DNA from: Morganella morganii
GTDB lineage: Bacteria > Pseudomonadota > Gammaproteobacteria > Enterobacterales > Enterobacteriaceae
DNA: 64,000 nt
Direction of reading: 5' to 3'
Assembly: GCF_003996855.1 (NCBI RefSeq)
Contig: NZ_NRQY01000001.1
Span: 816,286-880,285 of the forward strand
Shown: in pieces, positions 18,387 to 30,187 of the stretch
Numbering within the stretch: position 1 is the stretch's first letter
How the letters are laid out: each line of letters starts with the position of its first letter
Program-made: the position numbers and the translations under genes
The notes under the pieces: generated by a model
Databases searched by the model: none
Told to the model about the DNA's origin: nothing
Seen by the model: only the letters and a program-made list of their open reading frames with translations

Positions 18387-19268
18387 TCAGCCGATTTTCG
18401 GGTTCAGGCGGATACGGACAGAGAGATGAGACGGTTTGTCGCCCTGCGGTGCCATAGGGCGGTTAATCCGCGCACTTTCGGCGCACACCATGGTTTCGTA
18501 ACCGTCATCGGGCATATCTGTCATTGAGGCGGATAATGCCGCGCCCGGGTTCCAGCACACCACATCACTGTGATGGAAATGCACCACTTCAATATGACGT
18601 TTTAATTTTTTATCGTGAATATAGGTGGATTGTTCCGGCTCGGTATAGATGCGGTCTGTACGGCCATTGAACACCAGTTTTGTCTCTTCCGTATACTCTT
18701 CGCGCTGTGACAGATTATCCAGCAGATGCTGACCCAGCCCGCAGATACTGACCTGTGCAATATCACCGACGGTAAAATAGGTATGCAGCGCAGCCGTTGC
18801 CTGATACTGCCCGTAGGCTTCCAGTTCAACCTCACAGGTTTCCCCGAGGCGGATGCGGGCGATCAGCGTGAATTCATGCGGCCATAATTTGCGGGTTTCC
18901 GCACTGTCGCGCAGGGTAAAGGTCAGAAATACACCCTCTTCATTTTCATTATGGGCAGTGAATTCCCACTGCATAATGCGGGCAAAACCGTGAGAAGGTG
19001 CCTGCACCGGACCGAACCACGGCCAGCAGATCGGTATCCCGCCGCGGACAGCCACGCCCGGGGTAAATGCACTGTTCTCACTGAGCCATAAACCGGGCTG
19101 TTCTGAACCGGCCGGCTGCCACGCCAGCACCTGTGCTCCCTGAAAACTGACCGCAGCACGGACTTTCGGATGGTCGATCACAATAACCGGCAGATCCTCC
19201 ATCTGGCGCTGGGACAGCGAAGGGGTGATCGGACTGGTAACCGGTAACGCAAGAAGGCGCTCAATCAT
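18387..19268 (-). CDS. yeaD: YeaD, D-hexose-6-phosphate mutarotase
   Basis: The 293-residue protein is an aldose-1-epimerase superfamily member with the conserved substrate loop GGIPICWPWFGP, a catalytic-site His in HGFARIMQWEF and HTYF, and the C-terminal glutamate region ETMVCAESARI. It speeds interconversion of alpha and beta anomers of glucose 6-phosphate. It lies just downstream of gapA on the same strand, an arrangement shared with E. coli, with a terminator between them. Confidence 0.92.
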   Translation of the reverse strand: MIERLLALPVTSPITPSLSQRQMEDLPVIVIDHPKVRAAVSFQGAQVLAWQPAGSEQPGLWLSENSAFTPGVAVRGGIPICWPWFGPVQAPSHGFARIMQWEFTAHNENEEGVFLTFTLRDSAETRKLWPHEFTLIARIRLGETCEVELEAYGQYQATAALHTYFTVGDIAQVSICGLGQHLLDNLSQREEYTEETKLVFNGRTDRIYTEPEQSTYIHDKKLKRHIEVVHFHHSDVVCWNPGAALSASMTDMPDDGYETMVCAESARINRPMAPQGDKPSHLSVRIRLNPKIG

Positions 19269-19330
19269 AATTTACCCTTTTGTAATAAAAACAGGACATT
19301 TACTCTGTACTTTACGACTGTTTACCACAA

Positions 19331-19358
19331 AACAAAAGAGCCGCAAAAGCGGCTCTTT
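19331..19358 (-). terminator. Terminator of gapA
   Basis: On the minus strand AAAGAGCCGC and GCGGCTCTTT (19335-19344 with 19349-19358) form a 10-bp stem with a tetraloop and a T-rich tail. Confidence 0.9.
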
Positions 19359-19380
19359 GTGAGAATAGCAGAGTGCAGAC

Positions 19381-20705
<1,325 letters not shown>

Positions 20706-21119
20706 ATGTCCGGGACTGATAAAAAGCGGGATACACCCGCTGAGCTGACAGAGATTCAGCGCTATGTCACACAGGAAGCGGGAACTGAGCACCCGTTTAC
20801 CGGCCGCCTGCTCTATAATGAGAATCAGGGGCTATATCGTTGTATTTGTTGTGGTTCTCCATTGTTTTATTCGGATGCCAAATTTGATGCCGGGTGCGGC
20901 TGGCCGAGTTTTTATGAGCCGGTCAGCAAAAGCGCAGTCCGGTATATTGACGATAACTCTCATGGCATGCATCGTATTGAGACCCGTTGCGGTCATTGTG
21001 ATGCGCATCTGGGGCATGTTTTTCCTGACGGGCCTGCACCGGCAGGGCAACGTTATTGTATTAATTCAGCATCACTGAGTTTTGAAGATGAAAAAACAAA
21101 AGCAATAACAAACGGTTAG
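20706..21119 (+). CDS. msrB: MsrB, peptide methionine-(R)-sulfoxide reductase
   Basis: The 137-residue protein has the zinc-binding pairs CICCGSPLF and [10 protein letters not shown], the substrate motif GCGWPSF and the catalytic cysteine in RYCINSASL. It reduces the R-epimer of methionine sulfoxide in proteins using thioredoxin. It is divergent from gapA, as in E. coli (yeaA-gapA). Confidence 0.96.
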   Translation: MSGTDKKRDTPAELTEIQRYVTQEAGTEHPFTGRLLYNENQGLYRCICCGSPLFYSDAKFDAGCGWPSFYEPVSKSAVRYIDDNSHGMHRIETRCGHCDAHLGHVFPDGPAPAGQRYCINSASLSFEDEKTKAITNG

Positions 21120-21222
21120 TTTGATTATATTGAAATTTAACATTTTCATAACGATAGAAAAAACGATTCAGCTTTTGATGTGATAAAAACGTAAAATCAG
21201 AAGCTTTCGGGGAAGGAACTGT

Positions 21223-21498
21223 ATGGAAATTGATAATTTATTGTCTGCCATGACGCCGGAAGTGTACGGACGCCTGGTGACAGCCGTTGAGCTGGGCAAA
21301 TGGGCGGATGGTGTACCACTGACGGAATCCCAGAAAAACAGCAGTCTGCAACTGGTGATGTTATGGCAGTCCCGGCATAACGCAGATCCGGCGCATATGA
21401 CGGTCGGTACTGACGGGGAGATCAGCCTGAAAAGCAAACAGGAACTGAAAGCCCTGTTTACCGACACGCACCTCGCCACACTGAAGCCGCAGGACTGA
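21223..21498 (+). CDS. yeaC: YeaC, DUF1315 protein
   Basis: The 91-residue protein is collinear with E. coli YeaC (LLSAMTPEVYGRLVTAVELGKW, LQLVMLWQSRHN, LKSKQELKALF). Function unknown; all-helical by appearance, no signal. A GGGGAAGGAA ribosome binding site precedes ATG 21223. It follows msrB by about 100 bases, the same neighbourhood as in E. coli, and converges on pncA. Confidence 0.92.
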   Translation: MEIDNLLSAMTPEVYGRLVTAVELGKWADGVPLTESQKNSSLQLVMLWQSRHNADPAHMTVGTDGEISLKSKQELKALFTDTHLATLKPQD

Positions 21499-21537
21499 AG
21501 ATAAAACGGGACAGTATTAACTGTCCCGTCATGATTT

Positions 21538-22179
21538 TTATGACTTATCTTCACCGCAGAACTGAGCTGCGGTCTGCAAAACCGCCCCGGCATTTTCCAT
21601 CTCTGTAAGTGCCGCAAGGCTGTCCTCTGCCTGTAAATTAACCCCCCGGCAACCGTCTGTGATGACAGTAACGGCAAATCCTTCCGCCAGTGCATCCAGC
21701 ACCGTAAATTTCACACAGTAATCGGTGGCGATCCCCAGTACCGCAAGATGCGTGATGCGCTGTTCAGCCAGCAGCGGCAGCAGGGCGGTCGGCTCCCGGT
21801 GGTCGTTATCATAAAACGCGCTGTAGCTGTCCACCGCCGGGTTTTTACCCTTATAAATAATATAGGTGATGGCCTGTTTATTGAGGTCAGGATGAAAATC
21901 CGCGCCCGGTGTGTTCTGCACACAATGCACCGGCCACCAGACCTGCGGCAGCCCGTTTAGTTCACCGCATTCACCAATTACTGTCCCGGAGTTGACCGCG
22001 AAGCTGAGATGGTTTGCAGGGTGCCAGTCCTGACTGGCGATCACCGGAATGTCCTGTTGCTGACAACGGGCAATCATCCGGTTTGCTGTGCGGATCACCG
22101 CATCACTGTCGCGGACAGCCAGTCTGCCGCCGTGACAAAAATCATTCTGGATATCCACCAGAAGCAGTGCCGGTTTCAT
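21538..22179 (-). CDS. pncA: PncA, nicotinamidase
   Basis: The 213-residue cysteine hydrolase shows the triad: Asp in LVDIQNDFC, Lys in YIIYKGKNP, and Cys in GIATDYCVKFT. It also has the metal-site DWHPANH motif. It converts nicotinamide to nicotinate for NAD salvage. It is encoded directly downstream of ansA on the same strand with 10 bases between them, the same pair as in E. coli. Confidence 0.96.
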   Translation of the reverse strand: MKPALLLVDIQNDFCHGGRLAVRDSDAVIRTANRMIARCQQQDIPVIASQDWHPANHLSFAVNSGTVIGECGELNGLPQVWWPVHCVQNTPGADFHPDLNKQAITYIIYKGKNPAVDSYSAFYDNDHREPTALLPLLAEQRITHLAVLGIATDYCVKFTVLDALAEGFAVTVITDGCRGVNLQAEDSLAALTEMENAGAVLQTAAQFCGEDKS

Positions 22180-22189
22180 TGCAGACTCC

Positions 22190-23209
22190 TCAATTGTCGT
22201 TATAGCTCAGCTCACCGCGCAGATCCTGCTGCATCAGAATGCGGATCTCGTCACTGGTGTAATCCTGACTGAGCAGATAATGCAGCTTGGTCAGCGCCGC
22301 TTCGAACGTCATATCAAAACCGCTGATCACACCGGCTTCCGCCAGGGCATGACCGGTGGCATAACCGCCCATATTGACACGGCCGGAAATACACTGCGTC
22401 AGGTTGATCACAATGATGCCGCGTTCGGTGGCCTCCCGCAGGGCAGTGAGCAATTTCGGCTGCTGAGGCGCGTTACCGACGCCGTAAGAGCGGATAATCA
22501 GTGCTTTGACCGGCTGTTGCAGAATGTTATTGACCACATCGACTGACAGCCCCGGATATACCGTCACCACGCCGATTGGCTGCGGGGTGATGTTGTGCAG
22601 CGTGAACGGCGCGGTGTTCTGCGGCAGCGGGTGCGTGTTGAGATTACGGATATTAATCCCGGCTTCCATCAGCGGCGGGTAGTTCGGGGAAGTAAAGGCG
22701 GCAAAGCCGTCAGCATGGGCTTTGACGGTGCGGTTACCCCGGTATAACCGGTTATTAAAGAATAATCCCACTTCATTGACCGGATAATTGGCCGCCAGAT
22801 AAAGGGCATTAAGCAGATTGATCTGACCGTCGGAGCGCAGTGCTTCAAGCGGAATTTGTGACCCTGTCACAATTACCAGCTTGGTCAGATTCTCAAACAT
22901 AAATGAGAGCGCGGAGGCAGTGAAGGCCATGGTATCCGTACCGTGGAGGATAACGAAACCATCATAGTGGTCATACTGGGCTTTGATATCATCCGCGATA
23001 CACTGCCAGTCATCCGGCGTCATATCGGACGAGTCAATCAGCGGCTGGTGCTCGGTGATGGTGAAATCCGGCATCTCCGGACGGAAGAACTCCGGCATTT
23101 TGGCAACCTGGCGCTGAAGGTGGCCGGATACAGGGATATAGCCCTGCGCCGAGTGCTGCATACCGATAGTTCCGCCGGTATAGACCACATAAATGGATTT
23201 CTTTTGCAT
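22190..23209 (-). CDS. ansA: AnsA, cytoplasmic L-asparaginase I
   Basis: The start is set at ATG 23209, where the family begins (MQKKSIYVVYTGGTIGM); an upstream extension of 25 codons has no support. The 339-residue protein has both catalytic threonines, in TGGTIG and HGTDTMAFTAS. It hydrolyses L-asparagine to aspartate and ammonia. There is no signal peptide, unlike the periplasmic type II enzyme. It is probably co-transcribed with pncA. Confidence 0.95.
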   Translation of the reverse strand: MQKKSIYVVYTGGTIGMQHSAQGYIPVSGHLQRQVAKMPEFFRPEMPDFTITEHQPLIDSSDMTPDDWQCIADDIKAQYDHYDGFVILHGTDTMAFTASALSFMFENLTKLVIVTGSQIPLEALRSDGQINLLNALYLAANYPVNEVGLFFNNRLYRGNRTVKAHADGFAAFTSPNYPPLMEAGINIRNLNTHPLPQNTAPFTLHNITPQPIGVVTVYPGLSVDVVNNILQQPVKALIIRSYGVGNAPQQPKLLTALREATERGIIVINLTQCISGRVNMGGYATGHALAEAGVISGFDMTFEAALTKLHYLLSQDYTSDEIRILMQQDLRGELSYNDN

Positions 23210-23263
23210 GTTACTGCTCTTAACAATGAGTACAGGGAAGGAAATTATAGGGGCTTCAGAAAT

Positions 23264-23296
23264 AAAAAAAAGCCTGTTCGTCACGAACAGGCTTTT
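23264..23296 (-). terminator. Terminator of sppA
   Basis: AAGCCTGTTCG and CGAACAGGCTT (23270-23280 with 23284-23294) form a perfect stem; T-run follows on the minus strand. Confidence 0.9.
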
Positions 23297-23315
23297 GCAG
23301 AGTAAAGAATAAAAC

Positions 23316-25178
23316 TTATTGAATATTGGTGCAATTTAAGCAAAACGCATAACGGTACTGCGGATCGGTCAGCATTTTCATAAAGGATGCCTGCTGTGTC
23401 AGCTGTGCGCCGACCGGTGCCGGGATCAGCCCCTGAAGGGATGACGGCAGTGTCACCTTCACATTACCGGCTGTTTCCGCGAGCAGTCTGTCAATGAACG
23501 ACATTTCCGGCTGCATCCAGTTGAGAACCGGCTGTTCAACAGAGGCCAGCTCTGCTGCTTTGGCAACCGCATCATCAAAATCGCCGAGTTTATCGACCAG
23601 ACCATTAGCTTTGGCGTCAATACCGACCCAGACGCGGCCCTGGGCAATTTTATCCACTTCTTCCGGTGTTTTGTGGCGGGATTTGGCAACGAGGTTAATA
23701 AAATTACTGTATCCATTTTCGATATAAAGCTGCATCAGTTCTGAGAATTCCGGTGTCAGTGCCTTGGTCACTGTGGCGTCAGCCAGCGGCGACGTGGATA
23801 CACCATCAGTATGCACACCGATTTCACCCAGTGTGTCCTCAAAGGTGGTGACCACGCCGAAAATACCGATGGAGCCGGTAATGGTACTTGGTGAGGCAAT
23901 GATGTAGTTCGCCGGTGTGGAAATCCAGTAACCGCCGGAGGCCGCCAGCCCGCCCATGGAAACCACCACGGATTTGCCGCTCTGTTTCAGAGCCGCGACT
24001 TCCGCACGGATCTGATCCGATGCCGTAACACTGCCGCCCGGGCTGTTCACCCGCAGAACCAGTGCTTTCACTTCCGGGTCCAGACGGGCTTCGCGGATTT
24101 GTGCGGCGATGGTATCACCACCGGCCATTCCCGGTGCATCCGGGCCGTCAACGATGGCACCCTGAACCACGACCACTGCGATATTACCGGTGGTTTTACC
24201 CTGCGGTACGCCGATATTCATATTTTTGGCATATTCGGCAAACGGAATGGCATTGATGGTGTTGTTTTGTTTATCCCAGCCGAATATTTTGGACATTTCC
24301 GCCTCAAACACGTTAGCCGGCATAATTTCATCGACCAGTTTTTGTGTGACGGCATAACCGGCATTATCACCTTTCGCGGCTTTCATCAGTGCCAGCATCT
24401 GCTGTGCGCACGGGAAAATCGTATCCTTAGCGGTTTTGCGGTTTTCCGCGAGGGTGGTGAGATAATTATCCCACAGCACGCTGATAAAACGCTGTGTGGA
24501 TTCACGGGCTTCCGGCGACATATCGTTACGCATCATCGGCTCAACGGCTGATTTATAGGTGCCGACACGGAAGATATGTGTTTTGACCTTCAGCATTTCC
24601 AGCAATTCGTTATAATACAGCGTATTGGTGGCAAAGCCGTAGATACCGACGCTGCCCTGCGGCGGCATGTATACTTTGTCTGCATAGGATGCCAGGTAAT
24701 ATTGCGCCTGGTTGTAGTTGCCGCTGACGGCGTAGACCCGCTTACCCTGTTTGCGGAATTCAGTAATGGCTTTGCCGATATACTGAAGTGACGGCTGATC
24801 AGCACCAACAAAATCATCCAGTTTCAGGATCATGCCGGTGATGTCCGGGTCGGTGGCGGCGGTGCGGATAGTTTCAACCACGTCAAACAGGGAGTTTTCC
24901 TGTAACTGACCGGAAGACGCCCCGAGCAGCTGTAGTGAGAGACTTTCCAGCGGACTGTTACGGGTCAGCTGATCGACGACAACACCGGAGAGATTTACAT
25001 ATAATGGCCCGGGTTCACGGCTGATCTGCGTATCCTGCTCACTCAGCAGTGCATAGGCCCCGGCGGCAAGCAGCAGTATAATGATAAAAAGGACATTAGC
25101 GGCAAGCTGACGCAGAAAATTCAGTATTCGCCAGCTCCATTTAAATATTCCGGCAATGATAGTCCATAAAGTATGCAT
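23316..25178 (-). CDS. sppA: SppA, signal peptide peptidase (protease IV)
   Basis: The 620-residue protein has one N-terminal membrane anchor (about residues 28-46) and two tandem ClpP-like domains. The catalytic Lys lies in RVGTYKSAVEPM in the first domain and the catalytic Ser in MGGLAASGGYWIS in the second, the SppA 67K layout. It forms a tetrameric periplasmic bowl that cleaves leftover signal peptides. The pncA-ansA-sppA order on one strand with divergent ydjA matches E. coli. Confidence 0.96.
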   Translation of the reverse strand: MHTLWTIIAGIFKWSWRILNFLRQLAANVLFIIILLLAAGAYALLSEQDTQISREPGPLYVNLSGVVVDQLTRNSPLESLSLQLLGASSGQLQENSLFDVVETIRTAATDPDITGMILKLDDFVGADQPSLQYIGKAITEFRKQGKRVYAVSGNYNQAQYYLASYADKVYMPPQGSVGIYGFATNTLYYNELLEMLKVKTHIFRVGTYKSAVEPMMRNDMSPEARESTQRFISVLWDNYLTTLAENRKTAKDTIFPCAQQMLALMKAAKGDNAGYAVTQKLVDEIMPANVFEAEMSKIFGWDKQNNTINAIPFAEYAKNMNIGVPQGKTTGNIAVVVVQGAIVDGPDAPGMAGGDTIAAQIREARLDPEVKALVLRVNSPGGSVTASDQIRAEVAALKQSGKSVVVSMGGLAASGGYWISTPANYIIASPSTITGSIGIFGVVTTFEDTLGEIGVHTDGVSTSPLADATVTKALTPEFSELMQLYIENGYSNFINLVAKSRHKTPEEVDKIAQGRVWVGIDAKANGLVDKLGDFDDAVAKAAELASVEQPVLNWMQPEMSFIDRLLAETAGNVKVTLPSSLQGLIPAPVGAQLTQQASFMKMLTDPQYRYAFCLNCTNIQ

Positions 25179-25340
25179 GACGGCTCCAAAGACAAAGATG
25201 TCCTGCTATCGTAAAGAGGATGTGCGGATTTGTCAGCCTGAAAACGACACATTGCCGAAAATATAAGCAGTTAAGCAATCTATCCTTAAAAATAGTGAAA
25301 AAAGTGGTAGCTTATTAGCGATTAAAAAAGGGGAAAACCG

Positions 25341-25892
25341 ATGGATGCACTGACATTATTACTCAACCGCCGTTCTGCTTCTCGTCTGACCACACCTGCA
25401 CCTGAAGGCGAAGCATTAAAAAATATTCTCAATGCCGGGATGTGTGCGCCGGATCATGGCGCGCTACAGCCCTGGCATTTTATCGTGATGCAGGACGAAG
25501 GCATCACCAAATTCAGTCAGTTGCTTGAAAATGCGGCAAAAACAGCCGGGCTCGGGCCGGACGTTGAAGAAAAAGCCCGCAATGCGCCATTACGTGCGCC
25601 ACTCATTATCACGGTTATCGCAAAAGTGAAACCGGAACACAAAGTTCCTGAATGGGAGCAGGTTGTGGCTGCGGGCTGTGCGGTTCATGCAATGCAGATG
25701 GCTGCTGTGGCTCAGGGCTTCGGCGGGATCTGGCGTACCGGTGCGTGGACAAAAGATCCGGTGGTCCGGGAAGGCCTGGGATGTGAGGAGCACGATAAAA
25801 TTGTCGGTTTTCTGTATCTCGGCACTCCGGCACTGAAAGCGCCTGCCAAAGTGGCAGCACCGGATCTGACACCATTTGTCACGTATTTCTGA
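25341..25892 (+). CDS. ydjA: YdjA, nitroreductase-family flavoprotein
   Basis: The 183-residue FMN-dependent protein has the [13 protein letters not shown]-phosphate site, [12 protein letters not shown] and a [10 protein letters not shown] segment typical of YdjA. The family reduces nitroaromatics or related substrates with NAD(P)H; the physiological substrate is not known. ATG 25341 follows AAAGGGGAAAACCG. selD follows 28 bases downstream, so ydjA-selD-topB is likely one transcript. Confidence 0.92.
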   Translation: MDALTLLLNRRSASRLTTPAPEGEALKNILNAGMCAPDHGALQPWHFIVMQDEGITKFSQLLENAAKTAGLGPDVEEKARNAPLRAPLIITVIAKVKPEHKVPEWEQVVAAGCAVHAMQMAAVAQGFGGIWRTGAWTKDPVVREGLGCEEHDKIVGFLYLGTPALKAPAKVAAPDLTPFVTYF

Positions 25893-25920
25893 GCGGACTG
25901 ACGCTAACAAGGAGACTATC

Positions 25921-26964
25921 ATGTCAGAAGCGGTGCGTTTAACGCAATACAGTCACGGCGCGGGTTGCGGCTGTAAAATTTCCCCGAAAGTACTCGACAC
26001 CATCCTGCACAGTGAGCAGGCAAAATTTATTGATCCGAATCTGCTGGTCGGCAATGAATCCCGTGATGATGCGGCGGTGTATGATATCGGCAACGGTACC
26101 GGCATCATCAGCACCACCGATTTCTTTATGCCGATTGTGGATGACCCGTATGATTTCGGCCGTATCGCAGCCACTAACGCCATCAGTGATATTTATGCCA
26201 TGGGCGGTAAACCGATTATGGCGATTGCGATCCTCGGCTGGCCGATTGCCAAACTGGCACCGGAAATTGCACAGCAGGTGATTGAGGGCGGACGTGCGGT
26301 CTGCCGTGACGCCGGTATTTCACTGGCAGGCGGTCACTCCATTGATGCCCCTGAGCCGATTTTCGGCCTGGCGGTCACCGGTATCGTACCGACAGACAAA
26401 ATCAAACAAAATAACCGTGCGCAGGCCGGTTGTCAGCTGCTGCTGACCAAACCACTCGGTATCGGCATTCTGACCACGGCGGAAAAACAGAGCAAACTGC
26501 GGCCTGAACATAAGAATCTGGCGCGTGACACCATGTGTCAGCTTAACAAACCGGGTGCGGATTTCTCTGAAATTGACGGCGTAAAAGCGATGACAGACGT
26601 GACCGGCTTCGGTCTGCTCGGCCACCTGAGTGAAATTTGTCAGGGTTCCGGTTTACAGGCCATCATTCACACCGATTCTGTTCCGGTGCTGCCGGGTGTC
26701 TATGACTATATCGCGCAGGGCTGCTGCCCGGGCGGTACACAGCGTAACTTTGACAGCTACGGTCATCTTATCGGCGAAATGACGGATGTGCAGCGTAAAC
26801 TGCTGTGTGATCCGCAGACATCCGGCGGCCTGCTGCTGGCGGTTGATCCGGCGGCGCGTGAGGAGGTGAAGGCGGTTGTCCGCAAATACGGCCTGACATT
26901 AAGCCCGGTCGGCGAGCTGACTGAGCCGGACCCGTCCCGTGCACTGATTGAAGTCACCGCATAA
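25921..26964 (+). CDS. selD: SelD, selenophosphate synthetase
   Basis: ATG 25921 follows AAGGAGACT and gives the E. coli-type N-terminus ([15 protein letters not shown]) holding the catalytic cysteine. The 347-residue ATP-dependent enzyme has the metal-binding DDAAVYDIG segment, [13 protein letters not shown] and [13 protein letters not shown]. It makes selenophosphate for selenocysteine and selenouridine, so the organism probably makes selenoproteins such as formate dehydrogenase. It ends two bases before topB. Confidence 0.97.
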   Translation: MSEAVRLTQYSHGAGCGCKISPKVLDTILHSEQAKFIDPNLLVGNESRDDAAVYDIGNGTGIISTTDFFMPIVDDPYDFGRIAATNAISDIYAMGGKPIMAIAILGWPIAKLAPEIAQQVIEGGRAVCRDAGISLAGGHSIDAPEPIFGLAVTGIVPTDKIKQNNRAQAGCQLLLTKPLGIGILTTAEKQSKLRPEHKNLARDTMCQLNKPGADFSEIDGVKAMTDVTGFGLLGHLSEICQGSGLQAIIHTDSVPVLPGVYDYIAQGCCPGGTQRNFDSYGHLIGEMTDVQRKLLCDPQTSGGLLLAVDPAAREEVKAVVRKYGLTLSPVGELTEPDPSRALIEVTA

Positions 26965-26966
26965 AC

Positions 26967-28931
26967 ATGCGTTTGTTTATTGCCGAAAAGCCCAGCCTCG
27001 CCCGTGCGATCGCGGATGTATTACCCAAACCGCACCAGCGGGGGGATGGCTTTATCCGCTGCGGTCAGAATGACTGCGTGACCTGGTGTGTCGGCCACCT
27101 GCTGGAACAGGCGGAGCCGGATGCTTATGATCCGCGTTATGCCCGCTGGAACCTGGCTGATCTGCCGATTATCCCGCAAAAATGGATACTCAGACCCCGC
27201 GATGCGGTAGCGAAACAGCTGCGCATTATCGGTACGCTGCTCAGTTTCGCCACTGAAGTTATCCACGCCGGAGACCCCGATCGCGAAGGGCAGCTGCTGG
27301 TGGATGAGGTGCTGGATTTCCTGGAGCTGCCGCCGGAAAAGCGTCAGCAGGTGCAGCGTTGTCTGGTCAATGACCTTAATCCGCAGGCAGTAACACGGGC
27401 GGTGGATAAAATGCGCTCCAACCGTGATTTTATCCCGCTGTGTGTTTCGGCACTGGCGCGGTCGCGGGCCGATTGGCTCTACGGCATTAATATGACGCGT
27501 GCTTACACTATTCTCGGCCGTAATGCCGGGTATAACGGCGTGCTCTCTGTCGGCCGTGTGCAGACCCCGGTGCTCGGGCTGGTGGTGCGTCGTGACGAGG
27601 AAATAGAAAACTTTGTGCCGCGTGATTTCTTTGAGGTACGGGCTCATATTATCACCCCGGCAGACGAACGTTTTACGGCAATGTGGGTGCCGAGTGAGTC
27701 GTGCCAGGATTTTCAGGATGACGAAGGGCGTCTGACCCACCGGCCGCTGGCGGAGCATGTGGTCAGCCGCATTAGCGGAAAACCGGCGTATGTGACGGAT
27801 TTTCAGGATAAAACCGAAAGTGAGGTCGCGCCGCTGCCGTTTTCATTATCTGCCTTACAGATTGAGGCTGCCAAACGCTACGGGCTGAGCGCCCAGGCGG
27901 TGCTGGATATCTGTCAGCGTCTGTATGAAACCCACAAACTGATTACTTATCCCCGTTCGGACAGCCGTCATCTGCCGGAAGAGCATTTTGCCGGGCGTCA
28001 CAGTGTGCTTAACGCGATTTCTGTACATACCCCGCATCTGCTGCCGCAGGATAACCTTGATGATTCGCTGCGTAACCGCTGCTGGGACGACAAAAAGGTG
28101 GATGCGCACCACGCCATCATTCCGACCGCCAAATCGGTCTCCGTGTCGCTGAATGAGAATGAAGCCAATATCTATGAACTGATTGCGCGTCAGTATCTGA
28201 TGCAGTTTATGCCGGACGCGCAATACCGCAAATGTGTGATTGAGCTGGATATCGCTAACGGCAAATTTGTGGCAAAAGCGCGTTTTCTGTCTCAGGCGGG
28301 CTGGCGGACCATGCTGGGCGCCAAAGAGCGCGATGAGGAAAACGAAGGGACACCGCTGCCGATCCTGACCAAAGGAGACGAGCTCCTGTGTGAGCACGGT
28401 GAAGTGGTTGAACGCCAGACTCAGCCGCCGAGGCCGTTTACTGATGCCACGCTGCTGTCAGCCATGACCGGGATTGCCCGGTTCGTGAAAGATAAATCCC
28501 TGAAAAAAGTGCTGCGTGAAACGGATGGCCTGGGAACAGAAGCGACCCGCGCCGGGATTATCGAGCTGCTGTTCCGGCGTGAGTTCCTGTATAAAAAAGG
28601 GCGGAATATTCATTCATCCCCTGCGGGACGGGCGCTGATTCATGTTTTGCCTGAAATGGCTACATTGCCGGATATGACGGCGCACTGGGAATCCACACTG
28701 ACACAAATCAGTGAAAAACAGTATCGTTATCAGGATTTTATGGTGCCGTTATCCGAAACGCTGACCGGGCTGATAAACCAGGCCAGGCAAAACCGGAATG
28801 TCCGTGCTTTCCGCGATTTACCGCCACCGCCACAGGCGAAAAAGGCCGGCACGAAAGGGAAAGGAAAAACCGCGGCGAAGAGTAAAGGAAAAACAGGCGG
28901 GAAAAAAGCCCCGCCGAAAGAAGAAGGATAA
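26967..28931 (+). CDS. topB: TopB, DNA topoisomerase III
   Basis: The 654-residue type IA enzyme starts with the Toprim domain ([25 protein letters not shown]) and carries the active-site tyrosine in [17 protein letters not shown] (about residue 330). [13 protein letters not shown] is the conserved domain I motif. The last 35 residues are lysine-rich, typical of the DNA-binding tail. It decatenates DNA by passing single strands. Its ATG lies two bases after the selD stop, implying translational coupling. Confidence 0.97.
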   Translation: MRLFIAEKPSLARAIADVLPKPHQRGDGFIRCGQNDCVTWCVGHLLEQAEPDAYDPRYARWNLADLPIIPQKWILRPRDAVAKQLRIIGTLLSFATEVIHAGDPDREGQLLVDEVLDFLELPPEKRQQVQRCLVNDLNPQAVTRAVDKMRSNRDFIPLCVSALARSRADWLYGINMTRAYTILGRNAGYNGVLSVGRVQTPVLGLVVRRDEEIENFVPRDFFEVRAHIITPADERFTAMWVPSESCQDFQDDEGRLTHRPLAEHVVSRISGKPAYVTDFQDKTESEVAPLPFSLSALQIEAAKRYGLSAQAVLDICQRLYETHKLITYPRSDSRHLPEEHFAGRHSVLNAISVHTPHLLPQDNLDDSLRNRCWDDKKVDAHHAIIPTAKSVSVSLNENEANIYELIARQYLMQFMPDAQYRKCVIELDIANGKFVAKARFLSQAGWRTMLGAKERDEENEGTPLPILTKGDELLCEHGEVVERQTQPPRPFTDATLLSAMTGIARFVKDKSLKKVLRETDGLGTEATRAGIIELLFRREFLYKKGRNIHSSPAGRALIHVLPEMATLPDMTAHWESTLTQISEKQYRYQDFMVPLSETLTGLINQARQNRNVRAFRDLPPPPQAKKAGTKGKGKTAAKSKGKTGGKKAPPKEEG

Positions 28932-28932
28932 A

Positions 28933-28960
28933 AAAACGTCCCGCATTGCGGGACGTTTTG
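28933..28960. terminator. Bidirectional terminator between topB and xthA
   Basis: AAAACGTCCCGC (28933-28944) pairs with GCGGGACGTTTT (28948-28959) over a 3-base loop. Confidence 0.92.
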
Positions 28961-28962
28961 TA

Positions 28963-29772
28963 TCAGCGGGTCAGATCAAACTCAGCCCAGATTGGTGCGT
29001 GGTCAGACGGTTTTTCCATGCCCCGGATTTCGTAATCAATTCCGGTAGCGGTAAAGTGCGGTGCCAGCCCGGCGCTTGCCAGAATCAGGTCAATCCGCAG
29101 TCCCCGGTTGTCATCAAAGCCGCGGGAGCGGTAATCAAACCACGAGAAACGGTCATCTGCATCCGGATACATGGCGCGGTAGGTGTCAGTCAGTCCCCAG
29201 CCGAGCAGGCGATCCATCCACTCCCGCTCTTCCGGCAGGAAAGAGCATTTACCGGTCTTCAGCCAGCGTTTGCGGTTGGCATCACCTATCCCGATATCAA
29301 TATCCTGCGGGCTGATATTCATATCGCCCATAATAACGATCGGCTCCTGGTTTGAGCGCCCTGACAGATAGTCCTGCAAATCCTGATAGAATTTGGTTTT
29401 CGCCGGGAATTTCAGCGGATGGTCGCGGCTCTCCCCCTGGGGGAAATAGCCGTTAATCACTGTCAGTACCCCGGCAGGGGTATCGATATCCGCCATAATC
29501 AGACGGCGCTGGGTATCTTCATCATCCCCGGCGAAGCCTTTGCGTACGGCAACAGGTTCTGCTTTGGTCAGCAGGGCGACGCCGTAATGGGATTTCTGAC
29601 CATGATAAAAAATGTGGTAGCCGAGGTGTTTCAGGTCATCGAGCGGAAACATCTCATCATGAACTTTGGTTTCCTGGAGGCCGATAACATCAGGCTGATG
29701 CTGCGCGATAATCGCTTCCAGCTGGTGAGGTCGGGCTCTTAACCCGTTAATGTTAAAAGAGACAAACTTCAT
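28963..29772 (-). CDS. xthA: XthA, exonuclease III
   Basis: ATG 29772 is chosen because the enzyme begins [21 protein letters not shown]; the upstream codons are not conserved-looking. The 269-residue AP endonuclease has the metal-binding LQETKVHD, catalytic [22 protein letters not shown] and [10 protein letters not shown] motifs. It removes abasic sites and degrades one strand of duplex DNA from 3' ends. Confidence 0.97.
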   Translation of the reverse strand: MKFVSFNINGLRARPHQLEAIIAQHQPDVIGLQETKVHDEMFPLDDLKHLGYHIFYHGQKSHYGVALLTKAEPVAVRKGFAGDDEDTQRRLIMADIDTPAGVLTVINGYFPQGESRDHPLKFPAKTKFYQDLQDYLSGRSNQEPIVIMGDMNISPQDIDIGIGDANRKRWLKTGKCSFLPEEREWMDRLLGWGLTDTYRAMYPDADDRFSWFDYRSRGFDDNRGLRIDLILASAGLAPHFTATGIDYEIRGMEKPSDHAPIWAEFDLTR

Positions 29773-29844
29773 AGAATTCCAACCAGTTGATGAGTTAACA
29801 ACAAAAGAGTAACAGATCGCAGAAAAAAAGTAACCTGTCAGCAA

Positions 29845-30187
29845 AATAATAAAAAGCAGTATGCCGGCAGAGGATTAATATACCTTAATTTTAATTGACA
29901 AAATAATCAGCATTAATAATGATTATTCTTCCTTCCGTAAAGTGAAATGAAATAGGTATAATAAAAATCGAAAGAAAGGTTTTTGTATTTATGTATTAAT
30001 CATTTAAAATGAAATTTAATAAAACAGAATAATGAAAATATAACATTGTATTATTGTTGTTGTATGAGTTTTAACGAAAATCGTATTTTAACTATTGATT
30101 TAAGAAAAAAACACCAGAAATAAAGTCGTTACATATCAATAAGTAATTATTTAACTGATTATTTACTACAGCACAGAAATCGACATT
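29845..30187. promoter_or_regulatory. AT-rich region upstream of the LysR-like gene
   Basis: This stretch is clearly more AT-rich than its surroundings and has no credible gene. It includes TTGACA (29895-29900), an AT-rich inverted repeat AATAATCA...TGATTATT (29903-29927) that resembles a Fur box, and a consensus TATAAT at 29957-29962. Such tracts are typical H-NS targets. Promoter assignment is tentative. Confidence 0.45.
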